Below, one piece after another: positions 1 through 10,272 of a DNA stretch of 64,000 bases. How positions within the stretch are numbered: the first letter of the stretch is position 1; every line of letters starts with the position of its first letter. The notes beneath the pieces are model-generated. The model was given only the letters and a program-made list of their open reading frames with translations, ran no database searches and was not told where the DNA came from. The translations under genes were made by a program, and so were the position numbers. Source of the stretch: Centrapalus pauciflorus (taxonomy: Eukaryota; Streptophyta; Magnoliopsida; Asterales; Asteraceae); contig JAANYP010005955.1 of NCBI GenBank assembly GCA_020465985.1, positions 124,001 to 188,000 on the forward strand, in the 5' to 3' direction.

Positions 1-1571
1 CTAACTGATATGGCTTTGGGCTTATCGTTTGAATTTATTTTAGGTACCCATTTTTGAATTGTTCTTTTGGGTATCCACTTTTGTACAATTCTCGGTGGAA
101 TTGTTTTTGAAATTTTTATCTGTGGATCCTTTTGCTGTTCATACAATGGGTCCTTTTTCTTTGGTTGCCATACAAGCTTATTATGTTTCACAGTTTCAGA
201 CTTACAAACATAAGAATTCAACGTAATTAATTTCGATCTTGAAAACTTAATACAAGAATTTTTAAGACTTTTATCATTATTACAGACAGAATGTTCGATT
301 TTGCTGTTTCTATCTGTAACAATTTTTCTTTCACGCGCCATTCTTGTTTTATAATCTTGTTTTTCTCTTCTCTTTGCTTCTTTCGCCACACTTGTTTTCT
401 CGATCCGGTCACAACGTTATCTGACATAAAAGAAGTTTGAGAATTAGAAGATTTAGATACTTGTATTTTCTGTAACCTTTTCATACCTGTTGAAGATTTG
501 ACTGTACGTGCCAAAGAGTTCGTTGATGAGGATGATTCACCTTTTTCAAAACTAGAAGACTTAACAAACAGTTTTGTTTTCTCCTTCTTTTGTTGCACTG
601 ATGGTGAATATTTAGATGGTTTTAAAGAGTCTGTATTCTTTCTTTGCAGAAGTTTAACAGATTCTTTATTACCAGTTGATAGTTTGTTAGTCAAAGGTTT
701 GATAAATTCACCAATTTTACCAAATCTTTGATCTAATGAATTAACATCAGAGTGCATGAACAGATCAAATTCTTTTTCTGAATTTATAGAATCCAGAGAA
801 ATAGATGAATGTGGATCAGACACATTTATGTTTTTAGACTTCTCTTGCAACTTTTGTTCTATTTTTAGTAATTCAGACTTGAGTGTTCCATTCTCTGTCT
901 CAAAACTTTTAATTTTCATTTCTAAATCAGAATTTATCTGTTCTAAAATTGAATTTGGTAAATATATTTTTTGAGACTGAGTTGTTAATTCAGACAAATC
1001 CTTTTCAGAATAAGTTTGAATGTACTCTTCTTTAGTATCAACAATGTTGCTGATTTCATTTATCTTGGTATAGTCAACATAATTTTGCATTTTGTCTGAT
1101 CTTGACCTTTTGATTTCTTCACTGGATTCTACTTCTTCAGATGCTTTTAAGAATGTCATTTTTAATCCTAAATTCATGTATCTGACATCATATAATGTTG
1201 GTGAATTTGTTATAGCTTTTGTCAGATACTTAGGATTTTCCCAACCAATACCAGATTTAGAGTTATAAAACTCTGTATCTTTTGGTTGTTTTAGATATAT
1301 TGTTTGATCTGTTTGCCCTCTTTTAATAAATTCATCCTCCATCTTTTTTATTTTCTCATAAAGTTTAGTTCTTTCTTCAAATATGGCATGATATTTTACA
1401 GAAAAATTTGAGGCTTCTAATTCAGCTATTCGCAGACTTTCTTGTAAATCAGATATTTTGTGATTCAAATTGAGTATATTGCTTTGAAGTTCTTTTTCCT
1501 TATCTTGTAAGTCTGAGACAGCTCGTAAAGCTAAGGCTTTATCTTTGGAAAAATCTAGGACTAAATTGTGT
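1..1571 (-). pseudogene. gag: Copia-1 Gag C-terminal extension, frameshifted
   Basis: This continues the Gag above in a shifted frame. Heptad-like Leu/Ile/Glu/Lys segments (about 1570-1350 and 960-800) suggest coiled coils. A Ser/Lys-rich stretch follows, then a basic segment. A second one-base shift near 355-362, again in an A run, changes frame. Downstream to base 1 the open frame has repeated Q-K-W-(I/V)-P-K motifs, typical of the Gag end just before the protease in SIRE-like elements. No stop is met before the window edge in that frame. Both shifts lie in short A homopolymers, so assembly error is as plausible as decay. Confidence 0.75.
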
Positions 1572-3191
1572 TCATTTAGAAGTTTGTTTTTCCAAAGAAT
1601 GAACCTTTTTCTTTTCTGCTTTTAAGGATTTTTCAAACTTTTTAAGCATGAAAGCCATATTAGTTAGTTTTTCTTCTAATATGCCTGATTCGTCAATATC
1701 AGAATCTGAAATAGAATTTACCTCCTGTCCTTCTGAATCCTCTGAGTTATCAGACTCTGAATCCTCCTCATTTTCAGCTTTGTTTTGGCCAGATGCCATT
1801 AATGCAACTTCTTCTTTTTCTTCTTCTTCATCAGAATCTGATTTTCTCTGCTCTTCATCCTCTTCATCTGTCAGTCCAACCCACACCTCATCTTCAGCTA
1901 TCATAGCTGATTCACTGAGTTCAGATTCATTGAAGATTTCTGATTTTAAACAGATATGGGCATCTTCATCCAAAATGTCATCATCTTCGGATAACTGTAA
2001 CCAATGATCATCCTCCGCCATAAGAGCTTTGCCTGACTCTTTCTCTTTAGCTAAGAGGGCCTTTCTCGTATAGTAGTCTGAATTTTTGACTACTGGTGAT
2101 CTGCATTCCCGGGCATAGTGACCTGGTTTTCCACAGTTATAGCATTTCTGTTCAGAATCCTTTTTGGTTGATTTATCTGACTTCTCATATTTGTCAGACT
2201 TTCGTGCACTATTTTCTCCAGCCTTCTCATACTTATCCTTTTTCTCAACTTTCCTTGAGCCTGTTTTGTAGCGCATTTTGTTGTTTGTTGGCTTCCTGTA
2301 AAATTTCTTCTGAAATGCCTTTGTAAGCAGTGCCATCTGTTTTTTCATATCTTCAATCTCTGAATCTGCAGATGAATCTGATGATTCTGATTCTGATGAT
2401 GTACTGCTGATTACCGCTCTTTTCTCCTTTTTGAGCTTGTATTTATACTTTTTCTCCGCCAGCAGAGCTAGTGGATCAGCAGTTTCTTTTTCCGCTTTCT
2501 TCTTTCCAGACATTTTCCTCAAAACAACTTCTTGATAGTTGTTGAGGTTTTCAAATAGCATATGAAAATCCATCTCCTCTATATCTTTCGTTTGTTGGAT
2601 GATCATAGCATATTTTTCCCATTCTGGATTTAGGACATTTAAAAATTTGACATTGATGTCCAAGTTGGACTTCGTCACTCCGTTTCTTTTTACTTCACTT
2701 ACCACATTTACAAATCTGAAATAAGTGTTTTCCAGAAGTTCTCCTTCACGGGCTCTAAAGTTCTCAAAAGTCATTAGACTATTTCTAGCCCTATTAGTAG
2801 CAGCTCTGTCTGATCCCCGCATGATTTTGCATACTTCATCCCAGATGGACTTCGCAGTCTTTGTATTTGTCAGACAAGTGTATATATCATTTGGGATTGA
2901 TATCAACAATAGTTTTCTGGCAGTCTTGTCCCCTAACTTTCTCTTTTTCTGTGCCTCTGTCAGATTTGTGACCTCAACAGTCCTCGGTGGTATTGGGGGA
3001 TTGCCAGTTGGTACTCCTGGGATTGTTTCCATAAAGATTGCTGGTCCTTCAGTTAATGATTTCAGCATTTCTTCAGACAAATCATGGAAACTTATAAATT
3101 CCGGAAACCTTTCCCGCCATTGAACATATTCACCCCTGTATAGGATTGGGGGTTTGGTTTCTGATCCCATAGCCAGTGCGTCTTTAGACAT
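1572..3191 (-). CDS. gag: Copia-1 Gag, main reading frame
   Basis: Capsid/nucleocapsid protein of the element, expected to form cytoplasmic virus-like particles and package element RNA. I take the ATG at 3191 (MSKDALAMGSE...) because the open frame upstream has no ATG, giving 539 residues. The first 250 residues have the UBN2/DUF4219 Gag pattern, including the W-D-E-V segment after a K-T-A-K-S-I run. A zinc knuckle CYNCGKPGHYAREC lies at about residues 350-363, preceded by Lys/Ser-rich linkers. The C-terminal part is very acidic (Asp/Glu/Ser runs), then becomes coiled coil. The frame stops at 1572, but the natural continuation is in another frame: a one-base shift has occurred in an A-rich run near 1590. 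Otherwise it looks intact. Confidence 0.85.
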   Translation of the reverse strand: MSKDALAMGSETKPPILYRGEYVQWRERFPEFISFHDLSEEMLKSLTEGPAIFMETIPGVPTGNPPIPPRTVEVTNLTEAQKKRKLGDKTARKLLLISIPNDIYTCLTNTKTAKSIWDEVCKIMRGSDRAATNRARNSLMTFENFRAREGELLENTYFRFVNVVSEVKRNGVTKSNLDINVKFLNVLNPEWEKYAMIIQQTKDIEEMDFHMLFENLNNYQEVVLRKMSGKKKAEKETADPLALLAEKKYKYKLKKEKRAVISSTSSESESSDSSADSEIEDMKKQMALLTKAFQKKFYRKPTNNKMRYKTGSRKVEKKDKYEKAGENSARKSDKYEKSDKSTKKDSEQKCYNCGKPGHYARECRSPVVKNSDYYTRKALLAKEKESGKALMAEDDHWLQLSEDDDILDEDAHICLKSEIFNESELSESAMIAEDEVWVGLTDEEDEEQRKSDSDEEEEKEEVALMASGQNKAENEEDSESDNSEDSEGQEVNSISDSDIDESGILEEKLTNMAFMLKKFEKSLKAEKKKVHSLEKQTSK

Positions 3192-3411
3192 GTTGATTGA
3201 TCTTTGGGAAACTTGACCAAGATCTGATGATCTCCGAATGAGAATGAAAGATTTGATCACACCTTGAAACACAGATTAGTACTGAAATCTACAACACAGT
3301 GACTTGTTAGTAGCAATAAGCAACTTAACTCAGGCAGTGATTTGTGTTTTGATTACTGTGTGTGTCAAACTTGAATGATTCTTGTGTTATGAGTGAAACT
3401 TGAATGAATGT
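3192..3411 (-). other. Copia-1 untranslated leader, gag-proximal part
   Basis: Between the gap and the gag ATG. It contains no ORF starting with ATG. Short repeats such as TTGAATGATT and TTGAATGAAT lie at the gap edge, which may explain why the assembly broke here. Confidence 0.6.
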
Positions 3412-4177
3412 NNNNNNNNNNNNNNNNNNNNNNNNNNNNNNNNNNNNNNNNNNNNNNNNNNNNNNNNNNNNNNNNNNNNNNNNNNNNNNNNNNNNNNNNN
3501 NNNNNNNNNNNNNNNNNNNNNNNNNNNNNNNNNNNNNNNNNNNNNNNNNNNNNNNNNNNNNNNNNNNNNNNNNNNNNNNNNNNNNNNNNNNNNNNNNNNN
3601 NNNNNNNNNNNNNNNNNNNNNNNNNNNNNNNNNNNNNNNNNNNNNNNNNNNNNNNNNNNNNNNNNNNNNNNNNNNNNNNNNNNNNNNNNNNNNNNNNNNN
3701 NNNNNNNNNNNNNNNNNNNNNNNNNNNNNNNNNNNNNNNNNNNNNNNNNNNNNNNNNNNNNNNNNNNNNNNNNNNNNNNNNNNNNNNNNNNNNNNNNNNN
3801 NNNNNNNNNNNNNNNNNNNNNNNNNNNNNNNNNNNNNNNNNNNNNNNNNNNNNNNNNNNNNNNNNNNNNNNNNNNNNNNNNNNNNNNNNNNNNNNNNNNN
3901 NNNNNNNNNNNNNNNNNNNNNNNNNNNNNNNNNNNNNNNNNNNNNNNNNNNNNNNNNNNNNNNNNNNNNNNNNNNNNNNNNNNNNNNNNNNNNNNNNNNN
4001 NNNNNNNNNNNNNNNNNNNNNNNNNNNNNNNNNNNNNNNNNNNNNNNNNNNNNNNNNNNNNNNNNNNNNNNNNNNNNNNNNNNNNNNNNNNNNNNNNNNN
4101 NNNNNNNNNNNNNNNNNNNNNNNNNNNNNNNNNNNNNNNNNNNNNNNNNNNNNNNNNNNNNNNNNNNNNNNNNNNNN
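3412..4177. other. Assembly gap (766 N)
   Basis: An uninterrupted run of 766 undetermined bases inside the leader of Copia-1, between the primer site and gag. The non-round length suggests an estimated gap or masked low-quality sequence. All apparent ORFs across it are artefacts. Confidence 0.99.
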
Positions 4178-4480
4178 ACAAACACTTTTTGTAAAGCTCT
4201 TTTATGCAAAAATGGATCTAAACCAGACTTTTTCAATGAAACAGTACCGATTTTTGAACTTTTCAAAATTTCAGAAAATTGCTCAGATCTTTTTCTGTGT
4301 TTTGAAAATCAAAACAAGTTTGTATTCAGTTGATTCGTCTTTGAAACCTGAACCTTCGATCCAATTAACACTTTGAATGATCAACAGAATCAAAACCCCT
4401 AGTGATTTTAGGGTTTTTCCGAAAAATACTCAAGAACACGAAGAACAGATTCAATCTCAAACAGAATGATTCATTCCTAA
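4178..4480 (-). other. Copia-1 leader, primer-site-proximal part
   Basis: AT-rich leader between the primer-binding site and the gap. It holds no long ORF outside N-spanning artefacts. Minus-strand sequence contains A-rich, Phe/Lys-codon-like stretches with no recognisable product. Confidence 0.5.
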
Positions 4481-4493
4481 GTCTCTGATACTA
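4481..4493 (-). other. Primer-binding site of Copia-1 (initiator Met tRNA type)
   Basis: The minus strand reads TAGTATCAGAGAC, two changes from the usual Copia primer site TGGTATCAGAGCC, which also occurs in this window at 60086 and, in shorter form, at 32069-32080. The site is complementary to the 3' end of initiator tRNA-Met and primes minus-strand DNA synthesis. The substitutions indicate decay. Confidence 0.7.
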
Positions 4494-4500
4494 TAAAATG

Positions 4501-6050
4501 TGTGACCATATGCTCTTTAAAATCAAGCGAAAGTGTATTTTGTGTGACTATTGTCCATGCAATGGCCACTTTATTTTTATTTGTGTATGGCAGATTGCGA
4601 CCATTTGGTCACACAACGAGTGTGTTGTTGTGGGCTTTGGTCACATAAAATTATGCCAAATGTGGCCGTAGGTGTTAAAAAGTGTGACCATATGCTCTTT
4701 TAAGCGAGGTAAACTTGTATTTTGTGTGACTATTGTCCATGCAATGGCCAGTTTAATTTTATGTGTGTGTGGCTGATTGCAACCATTGGGTCATACAACG
4801 AGTGTGTTATTGTGGGCTTTCGTCACATAAAATTATGCCAAATTTGGCCGTGGGTGTTAAAAAGTGTGACCCTTTGCTCTTTTAAGTGAGGTAAACTTGT
4901 ATTGTTTGTGACAATTGTCCATGCAATGGCCACTTTATTTTTATTTGTGTGTGGCTGATTGAAACCATTAGGTCACACAACGAGTGTGTTGTTGTGGGCT
5001 TTGGTCACACAAAATTTTGTCAAATGCGGCCGTAGGTGTTAAAAAGTGTGACCATATGCTCTTTTAAGTGAGGTAAACTTGTATTTTGTGTGACCATTGT
5101 CCATGCAATGGCCAGTTTATTTTTATTTGTGTGTGGTTGATTGCAACCATTTGGTCACACAACGAGTGTGTTGTTGTGGACTTTGGTCACATAAAATTAT
5201 GCCAAATGTGACCGTGGGTGTGAAAACGTGTGACCATATGCTCTTTTAAGTGAGATAAACTTGTTTTTTATGTGACTATTGTCCATGCAATGGCCACTTT
5301 ATTTTTATGTGTGTGTGTGGCCGATTGCAACCATTTGGTCACACAATGAGTGTCTTGTTGTGGGCTTTGGTCACATAAAATTATGCCAAATGTGGCCATA
5401 GGTGTTAAAAAGTGTGACCATATGCTCTTTTAAGTGAGGTATACTTGTATTTTGTGTGACTATTGTCCATGCAATGGCCACATTATTTATATGTATGTGT
5501 GGCTGATTGTAACCATTTGGTCACACAACGAGTGTCTTGTTGTGGGTTTTGGTCACATAAACTTATGCCAAATGTGGCCGAAGGTTTTAAAAAGTGTGAC
5601 CATATGCTCTTTTAAGTTAGGTAAACTTGTATTTTGTGTGACTATTGTCCATGCAATGACCACTTTATTTTATGTGTGTGTGGTTGATTGCAACCATTTG
5701 GTCACACAACGAGTGTCTTATTGTGGGCTTTGGTCACATAAGTTTATGCCAAAGGTGGCCGTAGGTGTTAAAAAGTGTGACCATATGCTCTTTTAAGTGA
5801 GGTAAACTTGTATTTTGTGTGACTATTGTCCATGCACTCTATTTTTATTTGTGTGTGGCTGATTGCAACCCTTTGGTCACAAAAGGAGTGTGTTGTTGTG
5901 GGTTTTGGCCACAAAAAATTATGCCAAATATGGCCGTAGGTTTTAAAAAGTTTGACCATAATTGTTCACCCATTGACCACTTAAATTTTATGCACTATTT
6001 AGTCACACAAATATTTAATCAGACAGTGGCCACAACGTGTGACCATATGA
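4501..6050. repeat. Tandem array, 182-bp unit, eight copies plus a diverged end
   Basis: Monomers start with TGTGACCATATGCTCTT or a close variant at 4501, 4683, 4865, 5047, 5229, 5413, 5595 and 5776, with a degenerate start at 5951. Spacings are 182, 182, 182, 182, 184, 182, 181 and 175 bp. Each monomer contains TGTGACC at one end and GGTCACA twice further in, so it is rich in inverted GTGTGACC/GGTCACAC motifs. The unit is close to nucleosome-repeat length. Its position beside an En/Spm-type gene suggests an amplified subterminal region of a CACTA transposon, but an independent satellite is possible. Confidence 0.95.
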
Positions 6051-6068
6051 TATATTTCTTTATATAAC

Positions 6069-7775
6069 CATTGTTTCCTTCGTCTGGAATACAAGTTGCA
6101 TCCCTTATCGATTGGTCAACGAACACTTTGTAGCAATCATCTAGGTGTGGTGTGTTATGAAGCATCAGTTTTTCATCTATCAGGTACACAGTACCCTTAG
6201 CAATGATGCTTGCCCTCTTTAAGTTCCACAGTCTACATCTGAATATCTGAAGAAAATGATAACGATTATTATGTATTTATTTTAAATTTGTATGTATGCA
6301 TGCATCAGAATTTGATTAAACTGAAGATAAATGTACGTATGAATATTTTGGTTGAATACATTGTTGGGAAAATATTATGTAGTATAAATGCCAAACTACT
6401 AGTTGAGGTTTTTATGCTGTTAGCATACTTTTGGGGTGGTTACAATTCTGTAGCTGTTAGTTCAAGAAACTCAAGCTGCTACAATCAAATGATGAAGTTG
6501 CTTATTGATAATATCAAATAGAATAGAATGATTAGAGATATCTCTTGAAGATAAATTGTAGTTTTACAAGGAATCAAATAGAATAGAAAAAATAGAGTAG
6601 ACAGAAGTTCTCAATGTACACACGTAATATTCTGCTATTCTGTTTTATGTTTTCCTAAGCCTCTAAGGTTGTAAAAGCCTAAGAACAGTTGGTGTTCTTC
6701 GTCTAATAAAAAGGAATAGAGGTTCTTGTGAAAGTTGTAATCATTTTGAGCTTCAATATAAAGTTCTGAGTTTGAAAGTTATATACCTGCGGTTGTTTTT
6801 GCACTGTTGGAGAGTGCTGTCTCTTGTAAAATCAGGCGGCGTGCTGTTTGGGTCACCAACAGATTTACCAATCGATTCCTATATATAAGACTCGGTAAAT
6901 TAATAAGTCATGTATATATGTAAAACTATTAAATCATAGTGAACTCGAAAATAATATTAAACTGATCAATTTAATTCAAATATTTGAATACTTGTATTTG
7001 TTTGTACAGCTGGCTTTTCCTTCGCAAAATGGCCCTCATCCTGATGAGTATTGGCAGCGTTAGGATTAACGTCACATGGTGGAGACACCACTGGAGACAC
7101 CTGCAATAAAAATTAAGAAAAGCATTTGTTAGTAAAATAAATGTATAAAATGTTAATTAGCATAATTAATACAATAAATGGTTTTCTCAGATTCTGGTGC
7201 TTGAGTTGACAATGATTCCAGCTTCTCCCCTTGTGCATAAAACCTAGCCATAAGTTGGTGAACCATTGCCTGTGTATCTTCCACTTTCGTTGTCAACAAC
7301 TTTATCTTAAGTTCTTTATCTTCACGTTCGCGTCTCAGATCAGCTTCACTTTTGCGTCTCTCAGCTTCACGTTCGCGTCTCTCAGCAACAAGTGCTGATT
7401 CAAGTAGTTTGACTCTCTCATCATCCGATGCTTTTCTCCGATGAATATTAAAACATTTTATTTGTCACTCCGCTGCCCACTCCTCTTGCATATCCTGACT
7501 TTTTGGGACCAATTACCTCTGTCAAGGCATCAGTCCCCTCATCAACCATTAAGGTTCGGGCTTTGATATTGTCCTTGGTGGCTCTCTGCATTAAAGATTC
7601 CAATAGGCAGTGTGTAATTTGTTTCATGAAAATAAACATGAATATGTAATTAAATTATGTATTAGCATATATCTGTCAAGCATATATATATGTCAAAATG
7701 CTTACTACTTCATCGGCCTTTGCTTTAGTCCTTTCATCTTGAAATACCCTTCTTTGTTTTGCCTTCCTTTCAACC
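6069..7775 (-). pseudogene. En/Spm (CACTA) Ptta/TNP1-like protein gene remnant
   Basis: Minus-strand coding blocks separated by introns. About 7700-7770 is Lys/Arg-rich. 7448-7600 carries a G-P-K-K-S-G-Y-A-R-G-V-G-S-G-V-T segment resembling the GPxxPGRVRGxGxGVT stretch of plant Ptta/En/Spm proteins. 7180-7445 is an Arg/Glu-rich coiled coil followed by MVHQLMARFYAQGEKL. 7041-7099 and 6787-6878 are short exons. 6069-6238 includes a K-G-T-V-Y...H-L-D-D-C-Y-K-V-F-V-D pattern. Donor 6785-6786 and acceptor 6239-6240 join two exons in phase, which supports real splicing. The roughly 550-bp intron holds a stretch from 6362 that begins like a Copia LTR (TGTTGGG). The right side is cut by the Athila-1 junction. 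Function is inferred from the family: DNA-binding/transposition accessory protein. Confidence 0.6.
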
Positions 7776-9599
7776 ACAATATACCACGTGAGGGTTCTTC
7801 ATCTAAGTCAGCCAAACCTTTAATAGAACAACCACGTGAGTTATTCTTCGCTGAGAATGAGCTAGCTAAGTTAAATCATACTAAGTGTGATAAGTTAAAA
7901 GTAGTCATGGAATCCACATTAGAATCGAAAAAACCACCATGGACCCGTAGGATTGAAAAATTACCTACTGATTTACCTAAGTCAGCCAAACCTTCAATAG
8001 AACAACCACGTGTTATAGAATTGAAGGAGCTGCCATCTCATATAAAGTATGCGTTTCTAGGTCAGAATGACACTTTGCCTGTCATAATTTCATCAGATCT
8101 GATTGAAGAGCAAGAAGGATGCCAAGCCTGGATTGATTCGGTGGATCCATCTATTACAAGAATTTGACTTAGAAATAAAAGATAAAAAAGGCACAGAAAA
8201 TGTTGTTGCCGATCATTTATCAAGGCTTCACTTAACCCCAACAAACACAACTGATCAAATCAGGGACTCCTTCCATGATGAACAATTGTTATCTATATCT
8301 GAAATTCCCTGGTTTGCGAATCTAGCTAACTATTTCGTAACAGGAAGATTGCCAGAGCACTGGAACTCACAACAAAGAAAATATTTCTACGCACAAGCAA
8401 TGCAATGCATTTGGGATGAGCCTGATCTATTTGAAATAGGAGCAGATCAAATTATAAGACGATGTGTCCTGAACTCGGAACACGAAGATATTCTTAAACA
8501 CTACCATGCATATGCATGCGGTGGCCATTTCAGTGCAAAGAAAACTGGCCACCGGATATTGCAGTGTGGGTTTTTCTGGCCAACGATATTTAAGGATGCC
8601 TACGACTTTGTTAAAGGGTACACAAGATGCCAGCAAACTGGTGGCATCCCAAAAAGAGATGAAATGCCTATGACCCCGATATTAATTGTCGAAATATTTG
8701 ATGTATGGGGCATTGATTTTATGGGACCCTTCCCTAAATCATTTGGATATGAATACTTCTTAATTGCGGTAGATTATGTTTCCAAATGGGTGGAAGCAGA
8801 AGCTACACGAACTAATGATAACCGGGTTGTGTGCAAATTTGTTAAAAGAAATATTTTGGCACGACATGGTATTCCAAGGGATATCATCAGTGACGGAGGG
8901 TCGCATTTAAATAATCAGCATTTTGCTAAACTCCTTAAACAGTATGGAGTTAACCATAGAATAGCAACGCCTATCATCCGCAAACAAGCGGAAAAGTCGA
9001 GATCACTAATAGAGAGATCAAGAGAATCCTTGAAAAAACTGTAAGACCTGATCGTAAAGATTGGTCACAAAAATTAGAGGATGCTCTATGGGCATACAGA
9101 ATCGTATTTAAAACACCAATCGGTATGTCCCCATATAGACTTGTTTAAGGTAAGCTTCGCCATCTCCCAGTGGAATTAGAACACCGAGCTCTATGTGCAA
9201 TCAAAAACACTAATTTTAACTTACATGATGCCGGTCTGGATAGGAATTTCCAATTGAATGAACTGGAAGAAATTCGTAGAGAATCCTACGAAGCGCAAGA
9301 ATTTATAAAGAGAAAACTAAGGTTTTCCACGATAGAATGATTAAAAATAATATATTTACCAAAAGAAATAAAGTTTGCTTATTTAACGCAAGACTTAAAT
9401 TATTTCCGGTAAATTTAAGTGGACAGGTCCATACATTGTAACTAATACCTACCCACACGGTGCGGTCGAAATACATGACCTGAAAGGAGGTGAGCCATTT
9501 AAAGTAAACAGACATAGACTTAAATTATATGTTCAATGGGCCACCAACGATATGTTAGTATCTGAACTCATCAGACTACAAGATTCTATGGTTAATTAA
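7776..9599 (+). pseudogene. pol: Athila-1 pol fragment: linker plus integrase
   Basis: 7840-8110 encodes the protease-RT linker (PPWTRRIEKLPTDLP, then LPSHIKYAFLGQNDTLPVII), colinear with 42600-42800 of Athila-2. At about 8110 the frame jumps straight to the end of RNase H (KDAKPGLIRW...VADHLSRL), deleting nearly all of RT and RNase H; the junction shares an AAGAA microhomology. 8200-9044 is integrase, with HHCC finger residues in HYHAYACGGH...CQQ and the core GIDFMGPF and ISDGGSH. The segment carrying the catalytic Glu is damaged (9000-9050). After that, frameshifts and stops continue to about 9599. A 35-bp piece (7978-8012) is also present at 7804-7838 by the left junction. Non-functional. 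Confidence 0.88.
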
Positions 9600-10272
9600 T
9601 TAGTTTAGGAGCAGTACGTCTTGCTGAATACGTAAAACTTAGTGCTTTCTGGGAGGCAACCCATAGTATTTTGATTATTTGAATTTAATTGTTTTTAAGT
9701 GTGTTTATTTGCTTATTTGTGTTACTTATGTGTACCTAATTAAGTTGGGGAGGATTCACCCTCCTAAACTTAGTTGTGTTTAGAAATTAGGTTTTAAATT
9801 AAAGCCCCACATCAGAAAATAAAAATTTAAGCACGTAGCAGAATTATTTTAACCCGATAATATGAGCGTGAGTTGGGGAGACTACCCGTAAAAAATAAAA
9901 AACTTAAAGAATTAGGGTTTCAAGACCAGTGCACGGCCCAGATCGCGAATCCAGAGGCCCGGGCGTAGGGGGCGCAGGCCTGCGCTTGACCTGCGGCCTG
10001 ACGCGCTTAAAATCTTATGAAATAGTATTGATCGTCCCCATAACTCCAAAACCCTAATTCCAGTTCTAGAAACGGCAGATTTCGATTTCTAAGCCTAAGA
10101 ACCTTCAAAACTACATCTTTTTGACGTCAAATCTTCAATCCGACCTTAGTTTTTCTCATTTGTTAGCAAGGTATACTCCCTATGATCCCTTTAACTTCAT
10201 TCTATAGTAGTCGTATATAGTTTTATCATGCATGCATGGGTTGAGGTTTTTGGGAGTTACATGGTTTTTATT
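9600..10272 (+). other. Athila-1 pol-ORF A spacer (first part)
   Basis: Non-coding. It includes a short purine-rich motif (AAGTTGGGGAGGATT, 9743-9757), the GC palindrome GCGCAGGCCTGCGC at 9972-9985, a pyrimidine-rich leader-like stretch, and a good donor-like site CAAG|GTATAC at 10171. The spacer resumes at 19483 beyond the nested Tat element. Confidence 0.7.

Larger units (their letters stand above)
1..4493 (-). mobile_element. Copia-1: SIRE/Maximus-like Ty1/copia element, gag half
   Basis: Read on the minus strand, this holds a primer-binding site (4481-4493), a leader interrupted by an assembly gap, and a long UBN2-type gag running off the left edge. Protease and the rest of pol must lie left of the window. 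The large Gag with a coiled-coil C-terminal extension fits the SIRE/Maximus group of plant Copia elements. No 5' LTR is recognisable to the right of the primer site, where a 182-bp tandem array begins within about 7 bp. The coding part has two frameshifts but no other in-frame stops, so decay is slight. Lineage is inferred from Gag style, not from pol. Confidence 0.85.

Noticed and set aside
1648..3123. Plus-strand ORFs at 1648-2007, 2096-2326 and 2725-3123
   Set aside because: Shadows of the minus-strand Copia-1 gag, which has recognisable Gag domains.
3325..4376. Several ORFs of 260-320 residues on both strands
   Set aside because: They run through the 766-base N gap; the residues are unknown, so no coding claim is possible.
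4501..6050. CRISPR array
   Set aside because: Repeats are 182 bp head-to-tail without unique spacers, and the setting is a plant genome.
5434..6067. ORFs within the 182-bp array
   Set aside because: They repeat with the array unit and hit stops in other units; no known protein pattern.
6362..6786. Solo Copia LTR inside the En/Spm intron
   Set aside because: Start resembles TGTTGGG, but I could not find a matching CA end with a flanking 5-bp duplication.
7448..7639. Stand-alone 63-residue gene
   Set aside because: It is an exon-like piece of the En/Spm remnant, continuing into neighbouring coding blocks.
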